Source: JASKKU01 sp964416905 (GTDB lineage: Archaea; Nanobdellota; Nanobdellia; Woesearchaeales; JASKKU01). From it: DNA of 64,000 bases. Of this stretch, positions 7,473 to 15,285 are shown piece after piece. How positions within the stretch are numbered: position 1 is the first letter of the stretch; each line of letters begins with the position of its first letter. The notes under the pieces are model-generated. The model saw nothing but the letters and a program-made list of their open reading frames with translations. It searched no databases and was not told the DNA's origin. The position numbers were made by a program, and so were the translations under genes. The stretch spans positions 62,001 through 126,000 of the forward strand of contig CAYQFL010000001.1 of assembly GCA_964416905.1 (NCBI GenBank). The letters run 5' to 3'.

Positions 7473-9737
7473 ATGTACAATATTAAGTTCAAACCAAGAT
7501 TATATCAAGAAACAATTTTTCATACGTGTTCGCAAAAGAATACTTTGGTAGTTCTCCCAACCGGATTGGGAAAAACAAACATCTTTGTAATGTTGGCTGT
7601 GCAGAGGTTAAACCTATATTCAAAATCAAAAGTTGTACTTCTAGGTCCAACAAAACCTTTAGTGGACCAGTACCTAAAAGTTTTCCTAAAACACACAGAC
7701 ATTCCTGAAGAAAACATGACTGTCTTGACAGGAAAAATAAGTCCTGACAAACGCGCTAAACTCTGGGAAGAAAAACAAGTAATATTTTCAACTCCGCAAG
7801 GTCTTGAGAATGATATCTTAACATCGAGAATCAGTTTAGAAAACGTTTCATTACTAGGTTTTGATGAAGCGCACAGAGCTGTCGGAGATTATTCTTACGT
7901 CTGGATTGCCAAACAGTACAATAAAAGTTCAAGATTCTCCAGAATAATAGCAATGACTGCCAGCCCGGGCTCAGACCTTGAAAAAATACAAGAAATATGC
8001 AACAACCTATTCATTGAAGCTGTTGAAGTAAGAACTGATGAAGATCCTGATGTAAAGCCCTATGTTAAGGAAAAGAAGATAAATTGGGTCTACATAGACT
8101 TACCAGAAAATTTCGAGAAAGCCAAAACGTTTCTTGAAAAGAGTTATCTAAGCAAACTTGAAAAAGTGGCTGATTTTGGAATAATTGAGAAAGAGAAAAT
8201 AAAAGATTTAAGGAAAAAAGAGCTCTTAGGTTTGCAGGCTGAGATAAGAAAACAGGTTTCTGAAGGTGATAAAGGCTTTGAAAACCTGCAAGCATTATCG
8301 CTTTTAGCTGAAGCGATGAAGGTTGAACACGCTATAGAATTACTTGAAACACAGGACATTTCATCAGTAAAAAACTATTTTGATAAACTTTACAACGAAT
8401 CCTTAAAAACTAACATAAAAGCGTCCAAGAATCTATTCAAAGACCCTTACTTTAATTCAGCGCATCATCTTATTGAACTAATGTACGAAAATGGCGAAAA
8501 ACATCCTAAATTAGAAAAACTGAAAGAGTTAGTAGAAAAAATCAGAAAAAATAATCCTGATTCGAAAATCATCATCTTTTCTCAGTATAGAGATTCTGTA
8601 TCTAAAATTGTTAACGAATTAAAAGGACTCGCCAGAACACAACTGTTTGTCGGACAAGCTAAAAAGAACGGTGTTGGTTTATCCCAGAAAGAACAAAAAG
8701 AAATCATCAATAAGTTTTCCAAAGGCGAGTTTGATATTCTTGTGGCCACTTCCGTTGCAGAAGAAGGCCTGGATTTGCCTTCTGTAGATTACGTTATCTT
8801 TTATGAACCTGTGCCCAGCGCCATAAGATATATTCAACGAAAAGGGCGAACAGGTAGACAAGATTTAGGTCATGTTTACATATTTGTTGCAAGGAAAACT
8901 AGAGATGAGGCTTACAGATGGAGCGCTTACCATAAAGAAAGAAGAATGTACAGGACGCTTGCCGAGATTAAAAAAAGCCTAAGAAAACTAGTTTTCAACA
9001 ATTCACAGAAAAAAACGGATAATAATGTTAACCTAACAAAGTTCATTCAGAAATCTTCTGAAGACAAAAATGAAGCAAAGCAAACAAATAAAATAAAGAT
9101 TGTTGCAGATTATCGTGAGAAAGCCTCTCCTGTAATCAAAGAACTATTCTCTAACAATGATGTTGCTATTGAAATGACCAACTTAGATATTGGAGATTAC
9201 GTTGTGTCTGAAGATGTCTGCATTGAATTCAAAACAAAAGAAGATTTCGTAAATTCGCTCATAGACGGCAGATTATTTAACCAGGCGATAAATTTAAGAA
9301 ATAAATACAAAAAACCTTTGATAATTGTTCAAGGGCTAGAAGACTTGTTTTCTGTAAGGAACCTCAACGAGAATTCTATAAGGGGCTTACTTATTTCTTT
9401 AGCTGTGGACTACAAGATTCCTGTAATCTTCACTAAAAATCCTAAAGATACTGCAGCTTATCTTTTACTAATCGCCAAAAAGGAACAAATTGAGAACAAA
9501 AAAAGCATTGCTTTACATACAAAGAAGCCGAGGACTATAAAAGAAATACAGGAATATATCGTGGCTTCGTTACCAAACATCGGCTCAATATTATCAAAGC
9601 CTTTGTTAAACCATTTCAAAACTATTAGAAATCTAGCCAATGCCAGCATAGATGAACTTCTTAAAGTAGAGAATATTGGACCGGAGAAAGCCAAAACTAT
9701 CTACGATGTGTTCAACAAAAAATACAAAGAGAAATAG
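7473..9737 (+). CDS. hef: Hef helicase-nuclease (FANCM/XPF-like)
   Basis: Acts on stalled replication forks. The N-terminal superfamily 2 helicase has Walker A (LPTGLGKTNI), a DEAH box (LGFDEAHRAVGDY), motif III (MTASPG), and motifs V/VI (TSVAEEGLDLP and QRKGRTGR) with a helical insert around residues 200-300. The C-terminal half has an XPF-type nuclease domain (VADYREKASPV, GDYVV, IEFKTKEDF) and tandem helix-hairpin-helix motifs (LPNIGSILSKPLL, ENIGPEKAKTI). The usual ERKxxxD nuclease motif reads EFKTKED, with Phe replacing Arg. The 754-residue length is normal for full Hef. The start is supported by the TATA palindrome 28 bases upstream. Helicase motifs are complete; nuclease activity is less certain because of the substitution. 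Confidence 0.93.
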   Translation: MYNIKFKPRLYQETIFHTCSQKNTLVVLPTGLGKTNIFVMLAVQRLNLYSKSKVVLLGPTKPLVDQYLKVFLKHTDIPEENMTVLTGKISPDKRAKLWEEKQVIFSTPQGLENDILTSRISLENVSLLGFDEAHRAVGDYSYVWIAKQYNKSSRFSRIIAMTASPGSDLEKIQEICNNLFIEAVEVRTDEDPDVKPYVKEKKINWVYIDLPENFEKAKTFLEKSYLSKLEKVADFGIIEKEKIKDLRKKELLGLQAEIRKQVSEGDKGFENLQALSLLAEAMKVEHAIELLETQDISSVKNYFDKLYNESLKTNIKASKNLFKDPYFNSAHHLIELMYENGEKHPKLEKLKELVEKIRKNNPDSKIIIFSQYRDSVSKIVNELKGLARTQLFVGQAKKNGVGLSQKEQKEIINKFSKGEFDILVATSVAEEGLDLPSVDYVIFYEPVPSAIRYIQRKGRTGRQDLGHVYIFVARKTRDEAYRWSAYHKERRMYRTLAEIKKSLRKLVFNNSQKKTDNNVNLTKFIQKSSEDKNEAKQTNKIKIVADYREKASPVIKELFSNNDVAIEMTNLDIGDYVVSEDVCIEFKTKEDFVNSLIDGRLFNQAINLRNKYKKPLIIVQGLEDLFSVRNLNENSIRGLLISLAVDYKIPVIFTKNPKDTAAYLLLIAKKEQIENKKSIALHTKKPRTIKEIQEYIVASLPNIGSILSKPLLNHFKTIRNLANASIDELLKVENIGPEKAKTIYDVFNKKYKEK

Positions 9738-9763
9738 TAAAAACAAAAAATAGCGTTAAAAAC

Positions 9764-9937
9764 TTACTTCTTAAACTCTGTGTAACCGCATTTACCGCAA
9801 GAGAACCTATTCTTATGCTCAGCCAAGAACACTCCTGGACCGCACTTAGGACAGGTCTTCTTCTTTAGCTTACCGTTTTCATAAAAAGTATAAGCCTTAG
9901 GAGTCACGTTTGGTTTCTTGTTCTTTTTCTTTGCCAT
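9764..9937 (-). CDS. rps27ae: Small ribosomal subunit protein eS31 (S27ae)
   Basis: A 57-residue basic protein missed by length-filtered gene finding. It starts MAKKKNKKP and contains a C4 zinc finger (CPKCG ... CGKCG). The sequence AYTFYENGKLKKKTCPKCG is characteristic of archaeal S27ae. The ATG at 9937 directly follows the S24e stop (1 base apart), the standard archaeal S24e-S27ae order. It is the last gene of the rpoE1-spt4-rps24e-rps27ae operon. Confidence 0.93.
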   Translation of the reverse strand: MAKKKNKKPNVTPKAYTFYENGKLKKKTCPKCGPGVFLAEHKNRFSCGKCGYTEFKK

Positions 9938-9938
9938 T

Positions 9939-10238
9939 TTAACCCTCTTCCTCCGTTGATGGTTTAGTATCTCTCTTCAAAAGATGTTCCTTAGCCAAAG
10001 CTTTAAACGCATCTTCATCGTCATAAACATAAAATGAAACCTTAGCAGAACTCTCTCCAAAAGAATTCGCTATCTTTAAGATAACCATTAAGTTTTGATC
10101 AAATCCAAACTTCTCAGCTAACTGTTGCTTAAGCTCTTCTCTAGAAGGAGTAACACCTTCAAAAATAACCTTCGCTACAAAAAACTTTCTTTTATAAACA
10201 CTCTCAGGTTTCTCTTCAAGAATCTTTATGTCTTTCAT
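9939..10238 (-). CDS. rps24e: Small ribosomal subunit protein eS24
   Basis: The 99-residue protein starts MKDIKILEEKPESVYKRK and has the S24e signature around TPSREELKQQLAEKFG and the IANSFGESSAKVSFYVYD strands. The C-terminus is Glu/Lys rich. It lies directly between spt4 (0-base gap) and rps27ae, the conserved archaeal arrangement. A GAGGTGA-like ribosome binding site precedes the ATG inside the spt4 coding end. Confidence 0.93.
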   Translation of the reverse strand: MKDIKILEEKPESVYKRKFFVAKVIFEGVTPSREELKQQLAEKFGFDQNLMVILKIANSFGESSAKVSFYVYDDEDAFKALAKEHLLKRDTKPSTEEEG

Positions 10239-10424
10239 TTATCTCACCTTCAAAGCGTACTCTCCCGGTACACTTATTTCCAGCTCTTTTCCAATCTTTG
10301 AGCGATTAACATCAATAATTGAGACTAATCCATAATATGTTTCAGTGAAAGCGTTCCCTCCACAGATTGGACATGAATTTCCAACTACAAGCAATTTGCA
10401 TTTTTTACAAAATTTCTTTTTCAT
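10239..10424 (-). CDS. spt4: Transcription elongation factor Spt4 (RpoE'')
   Basis: The 61-residue zinc-finger protein (CKKC ... CPICGG) has the Spt4 pattern ending in a short beta core (YYGLVSIIDVNRSKIGKEL, then GEYALKVR). It forms a dimer with Spt5 and makes RNA polymerase more processive. The ATG overlaps the rpo7 stop region by 4 bases, showing translational coupling in the conserved rpo7-spt4-S24e-S27ae operon. Confidence 0.92.
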   Translation of the reverse strand: MKKKFCKKCKLLVVGNSCPICGGNAFTETYYGLVSIIDVNRSKIGKELEISVPGEYALKVR

Positions 10425-10966
10425 TGTTTACCCTCTTCCTGAGAATATATCCAATCAAGCCTTCCAAGATAAGGCTGCCTCATGGTTAATCCAATCTTTA
10501 TATTCTCAATATCCCTAAAGCTAATTGCAATAATTCTAGCTTTGCATATGTCACCTACGCTAAGAGTCCTCTTGGTTTCTTTACCTTGTAATACGCCATC
10601 TTTAGAAAATGAAACAAAGTCGTCCATTGCTTGCGAAATATGAATCATTCCGTCAATCGGACCAATATCTAAAAATACGCCAAACTCTTCAACTTTCCTA
10701 ACAACACCCATTAAAACTTCCTTCATCTTTGGAACGAAAGTGAAAAGCTCAAAAGTTACTTTGTGATAAGTGCCGCCATCTTCAGGTAAAATCTTGCCTT
10801 CACTGATCTCAAGCAAATCGCCGACAGCAATCACTATACCAAGGTCTTGAGAAACATAACCCACATACTTGTTATTCAATTCTTTAACCGCGCTCTCTTC
10901 AAGCGGATAACCAAACAAAGACGGGTCAATACGAATAACATCCTTTAAAACCATCTTATAAAACAT
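10421..10966 (-). CDS. rpoE1: RNA polymerase subunit Rpo7 (RpoE')
   Basis: The 181-residue protein has an N-terminal RNP-like domain (VLKDVIRIDPSLFGYPLE) and a C-terminal S1/OB domain (GVVRKVEEFGVFLDIGPIDG, MIHISQAM). It is the stalk subunit that binds nascent RNA together with Rpo4; Rpo4 is not in this window. The ATG at 10966 is preceded by GGTGA at 5-7 bases, indicating a leadered transcript. It is the first gene of the rpo7-spt4-S24e-S27ae operon. Confidence 0.94.
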   Translation of the reverse strand: MFYKMVLKDVIRIDPSLFGYPLEESAVKELNNKYVGYVSQDLGIVIAVGDLLEISEGKILPEDGGTYHKVTFELFTFVPKMKEVLMGVVRKVEEFGVFLDIGPIDGMIHISQAMDDFVSFSKDGVLQGKETKRTLSVGDICKARIIAISFRDIENIKIGLTMRQPYLGRLDWIYSQEEGKQ

Positions 10967-11088
10967 TTAGTTCACCTTTTTTGTTCACTCTGAAAACCAC
11001 AACCCAAAAAAGTATGGTTACTAATTTATTTTTAAGGGTTGTTATTTTATTTTTAAAAGCCTATCTCTAAAATCATCAAAACTAAAAA

Positions 11089-11511
11089 TTAAAGCACAAT
11101 TAGCCTATTGCTCCTCAAAGTAACAACAGGAACGCCGTTTTTAGTCAAATTATCTATCAACTCTTGGTCTAATGTTCCCACAGCAAAGCCGTGTTCTTTC
11201 GCAACCTTGAGAATCACTTCATCACAATAACCGCTTTTACAATTGGAGCTCCAATCTAAAGTATTATCAAGGTCGTGGTAATGATGTTCATTTATAACTT
11301 TTTTGTTTTTAAATTCAACAATTTTAGGGTCTAAGGAAAGCAATATTTTTCGCGCAAAAAGCTTCTCAGATTCCGTTCTATTAAACAATTCAAACAGACA
11401 TTCTTTAGGAACAACGAAGTTTATGAAGCCCAACCTCATAAGTTCGTGCTCTAAATTAAACGAATACCTCATAGGTGCTAAGATAAAATTGGCATCCAAA
11501 ATTAAATCCAT
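11089..11511 (-). CDS. PIN-domain RNase, Fcf1/Utp24-like
   Basis: The 140-residue protein has a PIN fold: MDLILDANFILAPM with the first acidic residue, an acidic Glu in the second helix (KECLFELFN), CDEVILKVAKEHG, and the last Asp in GTLDQEL. The end (NLTKNGVPVVTLRSNRLIVL) resembles archaeal Fcf1/COG1412 proteins, which process rRNA and usually sit next to rpoE1, as here. A longer reading from 11532 exists, but its ATG lies inside the TATA element shared with rfcS. The ATG at 11511 (MDLIL) is 28 bases from that element and is preferred. Confidence 0.8.
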   Translation of the reverse strand: MDLILDANFILAPMRYSFNLEHELMRLGFINFVVPKECLFELFNRTESEKLFARKILLSLDPKIVEFKNKKVINEHHYHDLDNTLDWSSNCKSGYCDEVILKVAKEHGFAVGTLDQELIDNLTKNGVPVVTLRSNRLIVL

Positions 11512-11532
11512 TTCTTTTTTAATGAAAATCAC

Positions 11533-11544
11533 AATATTTAAAAA
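11533..11544. promoter_or_regulatory. Shared TATA element between PIN nuclease gene and rfcS
   Basis: The sequence AATATTTAAAAA is nearly symmetric. Its centre is about 28 bases from the PIN gene start (11511, minus) and about 29 bases from the rfcS start (11568, plus). Both transcripts would be leaderless. Confidence 0.55.
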
Positions 11545-11567
11545 TTATCCTATCTTCAATTCTAAGT

Positions 11568-12545
11568 ATGAATTCTACAGAATCACAGGAACACGCTGTA
11601 TGGACTGAAAAGTACAGACCAAAAGATTTCGATGAAATTATCGGACAGGAGGAAATAGTAAAACGAGTTAAGGCGTTCGTGGAAAAAAAGAATCTGCCAA
11701 ACTTGCTATTTTCAGGTCCGCCGGGCATAGGAAAAACAACCATGGCTTTGGTCATAGCCAGAAAGCTTTATGGCGATGCTTGGAAAGAAAATCTTCTAGA
11801 GTTAAATGCTTCTGATGAACGTGGCATTGATGTAATCAGGGTAAAGGTTAAAGATTTCGCAAGAACTAAAGCTTTAAGCGATGTTCCGTTTAAATTAGTT
11901 TACTTAGACGAAAGTGACGCATTAACAAAAGAAGCTCAGCAAGCTTTAAGAAGAGTAATGGAAGATTTCACAAAAACCTGCAGATTCATCTTATCCTGCA
12001 ATTATTCATCTAAAATAATTGAACCAATACAATCAAGAACTGTTTTCTTCAGATTCAAACCATTAAAAAAAGAAGATATCTTTAAACTGATTGACAAAAT
12101 CGCCAAGAGCGAAGGATTAACAGTAACTGAAGATGGAAAGGAAGCGCTTTATGAAGTAAGCGAAGGCGACTGCAGGAAGCTTGAAAATATCATGCAAGCC
12201 TGTTCAGTCATATCAAACAAAATTGATGAAGACACTGTTAACAAGATAACAGCTAACATAAGCAAAACTGACATCAAGAAAATCTTTGATTTAATCCAGA
12301 GAAGAGACATACTTAACGCCAGAAAAGAACTAATTCGAACTTTGCTTGAGAATGGTTTATCTGGCCAAGACCTTATAAAAGAGATTTACAGATACATAAC
12401 TAATTTAGATTTGGATGATATCAAGAAACTAAAATGTATTGAGGCTTGTGGCGAGATTGAGTTTAGATTAACTGAAGGCTCAGACACAATCATCCAATTA
12501 GAAGCGTTATTAGCCAGAATTGCCAGAATCATCCTTGAAGAATAA
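11568..12545 (+). CDS. rfcS: Replication factor C small subunit (clamp loader)
   Basis: AAA+ ATPase that loads PCNA on DNA. The N-terminus has the RFC box (WTEKYRPKDFDEIIGQ), Walker A (FSGPPGIGKTTMA), Walker B (LVYLDESDALT), the SRC-type sensor motif (LSCNYSSKI) and a C-terminal oligomerisation domain. The 325-residue length is normal and there is no intein. The large subunit RfcL, usually adjacent, is not here; a short coiled-coil gene follows instead. The start is supported by the TATA element 28-29 bases upstream. Confidence 0.95.
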   Translation: MNSTESQEHAVWTEKYRPKDFDEIIGQEEIVKRVKAFVEKKNLPNLLFSGPPGIGKTTMALVIARKLYGDAWKENLLELNASDERGIDVIRVKVKDFARTKALSDVPFKLVYLDESDALTKEAQQALRRVMEDFTKTCRFILSCNYSSKIIEPIQSRTVFFRFKPLKKEDIFKLIDKIAKSEGLTVTEDGKEALYEVSEGDCRKLENIMQACSVISNKIDEDTVNKITANISKTDIKKIFDLIQRRDILNARKELIRTLLENGLSGQDLIKEIYRYITNLDLDDIKKLKCIEACGEIEFRLTEGSDTIIQLEALLARIARIILEE

Positions 12546-12566
12546 ATCATAAAAGATAAAACAACC

Positions 12567-12806
12567 ATGGCAACAAATGATGATCTAAAAGATAAGGTAA
12601 TTGAAGAATTAAGAAGGTATTCTTTAGAGTTAGAAAAAACACTAAAAGAAAAAGAAATCGAGATTTCTCTGCTTAAAGAAAAGTTAACGCAAATTAGCCT
12701 TGAGTTGGAAAAACTAAACAAACAAGAAACCACTCAAAACAAACTAAGAGAACAGAACGATAACAAAAAATCAAAACTTTTCAATTGGTTTAAAAGAAAG
12801 AAGTAG
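12567..12806 (+). CDS. Short coiled-coil protein
   Basis: The 79-residue highly charged protein is nearly all predicted coiled coil (heptads through SLELEKTLKEKEIEISLLKE and LTQISLELEKLNKQ), ending in a basic aromatic tail (LFNWFKRKK). It starts 21 bases after rfcS and is probably co-transcribed. No family is recognised. The tail could contact a membrane or nucleic acid; this is a guess from composition. Confidence 0.55.
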   Translation: MATNDDLKDKVIEELRRYSLELEKTLKEKEIEISLLKEKLTQISLELEKLNKQETTQNKLREQNDNKKSKLFNWFKRKK

Positions 12807-12816
12807 AAAACAAAAT

Positions 12817-13803
12817 TTAACCTGTTTCTACGTGCTTAATTGCTACCTCTTTGATTAATTGTTCTTTATACTGATAATAAACATCTATGTTCAATGGTTT
12901 TACATAATTTCCTTTGAGCGTATAACTTATTGGTATCTCACAAGTCACTAGGGCAGTTGTTTTATCATAGAGCTTGACAAATCCACTTTTACCATTCAAA
13001 GGATTACATCTAATAGTTCCCCACTGATTTTCCGGATCAACTTTTACATAAACGTAATCAACCTTATCAAAATCTATATCTGCTGCATCGCAGTTTGATG
13101 AAGAGAACCTATCATTATTGGGTCTAATCAATGTACCTTTGCCATTAAAGGTTATCTCAAACTCAACCCTGATTTTATCCTTTGTTGCAGATTCTGTAAC
13201 TTTTGAAACCTTAACAGGAGATGACGAGGCAAATACTTGCTTCTCAGCGTTTACCTCACAAACATCATTAGATGATGGTCTCAACAGATTCTCAGTAACA
13301 CACAATAAAGTTGTCGCACTGCTCTTATAAAGATAACAAACATCAACTCCTATAGGTAATTTCAACTCTCCACTTCCGCTAATAGAACTTTTATAAGCTA
13401 AATTTCCTGTTCTTGGCAAAGTAACATATGTTTCGCCACCAGGCCTAACTGTACCATCTTGAGATTTTGATTTAGGTTCTAAATCTGTATCCAAGCTATT
13501 AACAGTCAAAGCTGAGGCTGTTGAACCAAAATCTGAAGGTGAAAAACCTGTTGCTTTTATTATAATATTATTTTTAGCAACCTTAAATTCACCGTCATTT
13601 TTAACCTTGAGAACTATATTAAAAGGCCTGTTTCCATTATCATAAATCTCATCCGGCGGATTGTTAGGCATAAACTCTATTTTTAAACCATTGTCTCCTC
13701 CAATGTATGGCGAAGAGAAAGTTGTAGAGCCATTATCTGAGCTACAACTAGTCATAAAAAACAGAACCGCAAACGCTAAAATGAAATATATCGCTTTTTT
13801 CAT
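12817..13803 (-). CDS. Predicted lipoprotein
   Basis: The 328-residue protein begins MKKAIYFILAFAVLFFMTSC, a signal peptide with a lipobox-like Cys at residue 20, followed by a Ser/Asp-rich linker. The body is beta-rich with Ig/CARDB-like segments (PFNIVLKVKNDGEFKVAKNN, LRPSSNDVCEV) and several cysteines. The function is unknown; it is probably an exported, lipid-anchored surface protein. The promoter-like AT region and an AGGAGGAG ribosome binding site (about 7 bases before the ATG) support the start. Confidence 0.7.
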   Translation of the reverse strand: MKKAIYFILAFAVLFFMTSCSSDNGSTTFSSPYIGGDNGLKIEFMPNNPPDEIYDNGNRPFNIVLKVKNDGEFKVAKNNIIIKATGFSPSDFGSTASALTVNSLDTDLEPKSKSQDGTVRPGGETYVTLPRTGNLAYKSSISGSGELKLPIGVDVCYLYKSSATTLLCVTENLLRPSSNDVCEVNAEKQVFASSSPVKVSKVTESATKDKIRVEFEITFNGKGTLIRPNNDRFSSSNCDAADIDFDKVDYVYVKVDPENQWGTIRCNPLNGKSGFVKLYDKTTALVTCEIPISYTLKGNYVKPLNIDVYYQYKEQLIKEVAIKHVETG

Positions 13804-14051
13804 AAAACATCTCCTCCTTTAACGAATTTTGAGCAAAACCAAAAGCATAAAAATAAAAACAAAGCCTATCTAAGCTAAAACACTCTCTACCTCTCAAAAC
13901 ACATATATAAATCTTTCTTTTTAAAAGTTTAGCAACTGCTTAAAAGTGTTGACTGTCCTCTAGTCTCTAAAGTATTGTGTACGCATCGTAATTAATAAAA
14001 AACAGCAAAACAAATAATTTTAAATATTCATAACATCTCAAATTAGGCAAA

Positions 14052-14684
14052 ATGGTGTATGATGAAAATATCGAAAAAGACCAAGAAAGGCTCATTTTTA
14101 GGAAAGAACTAGATCAATACTTAAGTCAAAGAAGGCAGATAATCAAAAAAGGAAAGAGAGCGGAGCCAAAAGAAATGCAAAACAAAGATTCAAAGAAAGT
14201 GACTCTTGAAATCTACGACGAAATGGAAGATGATAATAAGCCAATTTCATTCATTATGCGAATCAAGTCCTTATTCTTACGAAGAAAAAACGAAACTGTG
14301 AGTGAAGAGTATGTTGAAGAAGAAGTAATTGACGAAGAGCCTATTGAATCAGAAGAAGAGAGTTTTAATGAAGAATTTGAAGAGTTAGAGGACGAAAGAA
14401 GTTCTTCAGGATTCTTCTCAAGAATTTGGGAAGCAATCAAAGGGATTTTTGTAAAAGAGGACTATGACGAAGAAATTGATGAAAGTGAGGAAAAAGAGTC
14501 AAAACCAGAGGTTAGCGTTGAGGAATTAGAAAACGATTTAAAGACAACTTTCAAGCTTGTGAAAGCAATACTCACAAATATTCCCTCAAGATACGTCTTA
14601 AAGATTAAGGAACTACCAGAGTTTAAAGAGTATAAAGAAGTTATCAACAGATACAACGAGAGACACAAGAAAATCAAACAATAA
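14052..14684 (+). CDS. Acidic protein of unknown function
   Basis: The 210-residue protein has a basic N-terminal helix region (residues 10-45), then long Glu-rich tracts (about 75-115 and 135-155) separated by two short related hydrophobic/basic segments (FIMRIKSLFLRR and SGFFSRIWEAIKGIF). The C-terminal ~60 residues are a predicted helical domain (LKTTFKLVKAILTNIP ... YNERHKKIKQ). No family is recognised. A TATA-like TTTAAATATT about 29 bases before the ATG suggests a leaderless transcript. It may be co-transcribed with 14722. Confidence 0.6.
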   Translation: MVYDENIEKDQERLIFRKELDQYLSQRRQIIKKGKRAEPKEMQNKDSKKVTLEIYDEMEDDNKPISFIMRIKSLFLRRKNETVSEEYVEEEVIDEEPIESEEESFNEEFEELEDERSSSGFFSRIWEAIKGIFVKEDYDEEIDESEEKESKPEVSVEELENDLKTTFKLVKAILTNIPSRYVLKIKELPEFKEYKEVINRYNERHKKIKQ

Positions 14685-14721
14685 ATTCTTTTCTTGATTT
14701 TTCATACTCATTAGTTAAAAA

Positions 14722-15285
14722 ATGAAAAAATGCGATTTCTGTAGGAAAAGAGAAGCAATTATAAAACTGCCTTTTAATCCAGGTTTTTTTTGTAAGGATT
14801 GTTTTACAACATTCTTGGAAAAAAAGATATTAAAAAACATCAGAAAAGGCAAACTGTTAAAAGCGTCCGTCATAAAAGTTTATGAAGAAGACAGAATAGA
14901 AAAAAAGGTCTTAATCCATATCCTCAAAAAATACTTTTCTAAATCAAATAAATTAATCTTTGTTGATTCAAAGTCAAAAGAGAATATATCTGCAATCACT
15001 GTTGAAGAAGGTGCAATCAAATTCTTAGAAAGCATGTTGAAAGATAAAGAATTATTCTTTCCACCAGAAAGAAACCTGTTGGATGACGTTTCAATATTTG
15101 AACTGGAAGAGTACGCTAAAATAGAAAACATTCCGTTCAAAGAACCGGATTTTGGACAGATTTATCAAAAGCTTAAAGAAATCTACTTAAAAAGGCCATC
15201 AATTTTCTTTTCAACATATCAAAGTGCAAAAAAAATACAAAAAAGAATCGGCAGACAACAATCCAATCAAAAACAGGATTGTTGA
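14722..15285 (+). CDS. Ncs6/TtuA-like protein lacking the PP-loop (Ncs2-like pseudoenzyme)
   Basis: The 187-residue protein starts with a C2C2 pair (CDFCRKREAIIKL ... FFCKDCF) and a helix (LEKKILKNIRKGKLLK) that match the N-terminus of tRNA 2-thiouridine synthetases of the Ncs6/TtuA family. Where the family has the SGGKDS PP-loop, this protein has YEEDRIEKKVLIHILKKY, so the ATP pyrophosphatase motif is lost. The second half (DDVSIFELEEYAKIENIPF ... PSIFFSTYQSAKKI) aligns with the family's later region, though the Cys there is missing. It is also shorter than the family (about 300 residues). The assignment is by eye. Eukaryotic Ncs2 is a known degenerate partner of Ncs6, so a partner role is possible. 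Confidence 0.5.
   Translation: MKKCDFCRKREAIIKLPFNPGFFCKDCFTTFLEKKILKNIRKGKLLKASVIKVYEEDRIEKKVLIHILKKYFSKSNKLIFVDSKSKENISAITVEEGAIKFLESMLKDKELFFPPERNLLDDVSIFELEEYAKIENIPFKEPDFGQIYQKLKEIYLKRPSIFFSTYQSAKKIQKRIGRQQSNQKQDC

Noticed and set aside
13804..14051. A small RNA gene in the longest intergenic region
   Set aside because: No stable GC-rich hairpin or box C/D pattern was found; only AT-rich promoter-like sequence for both flanking genes.
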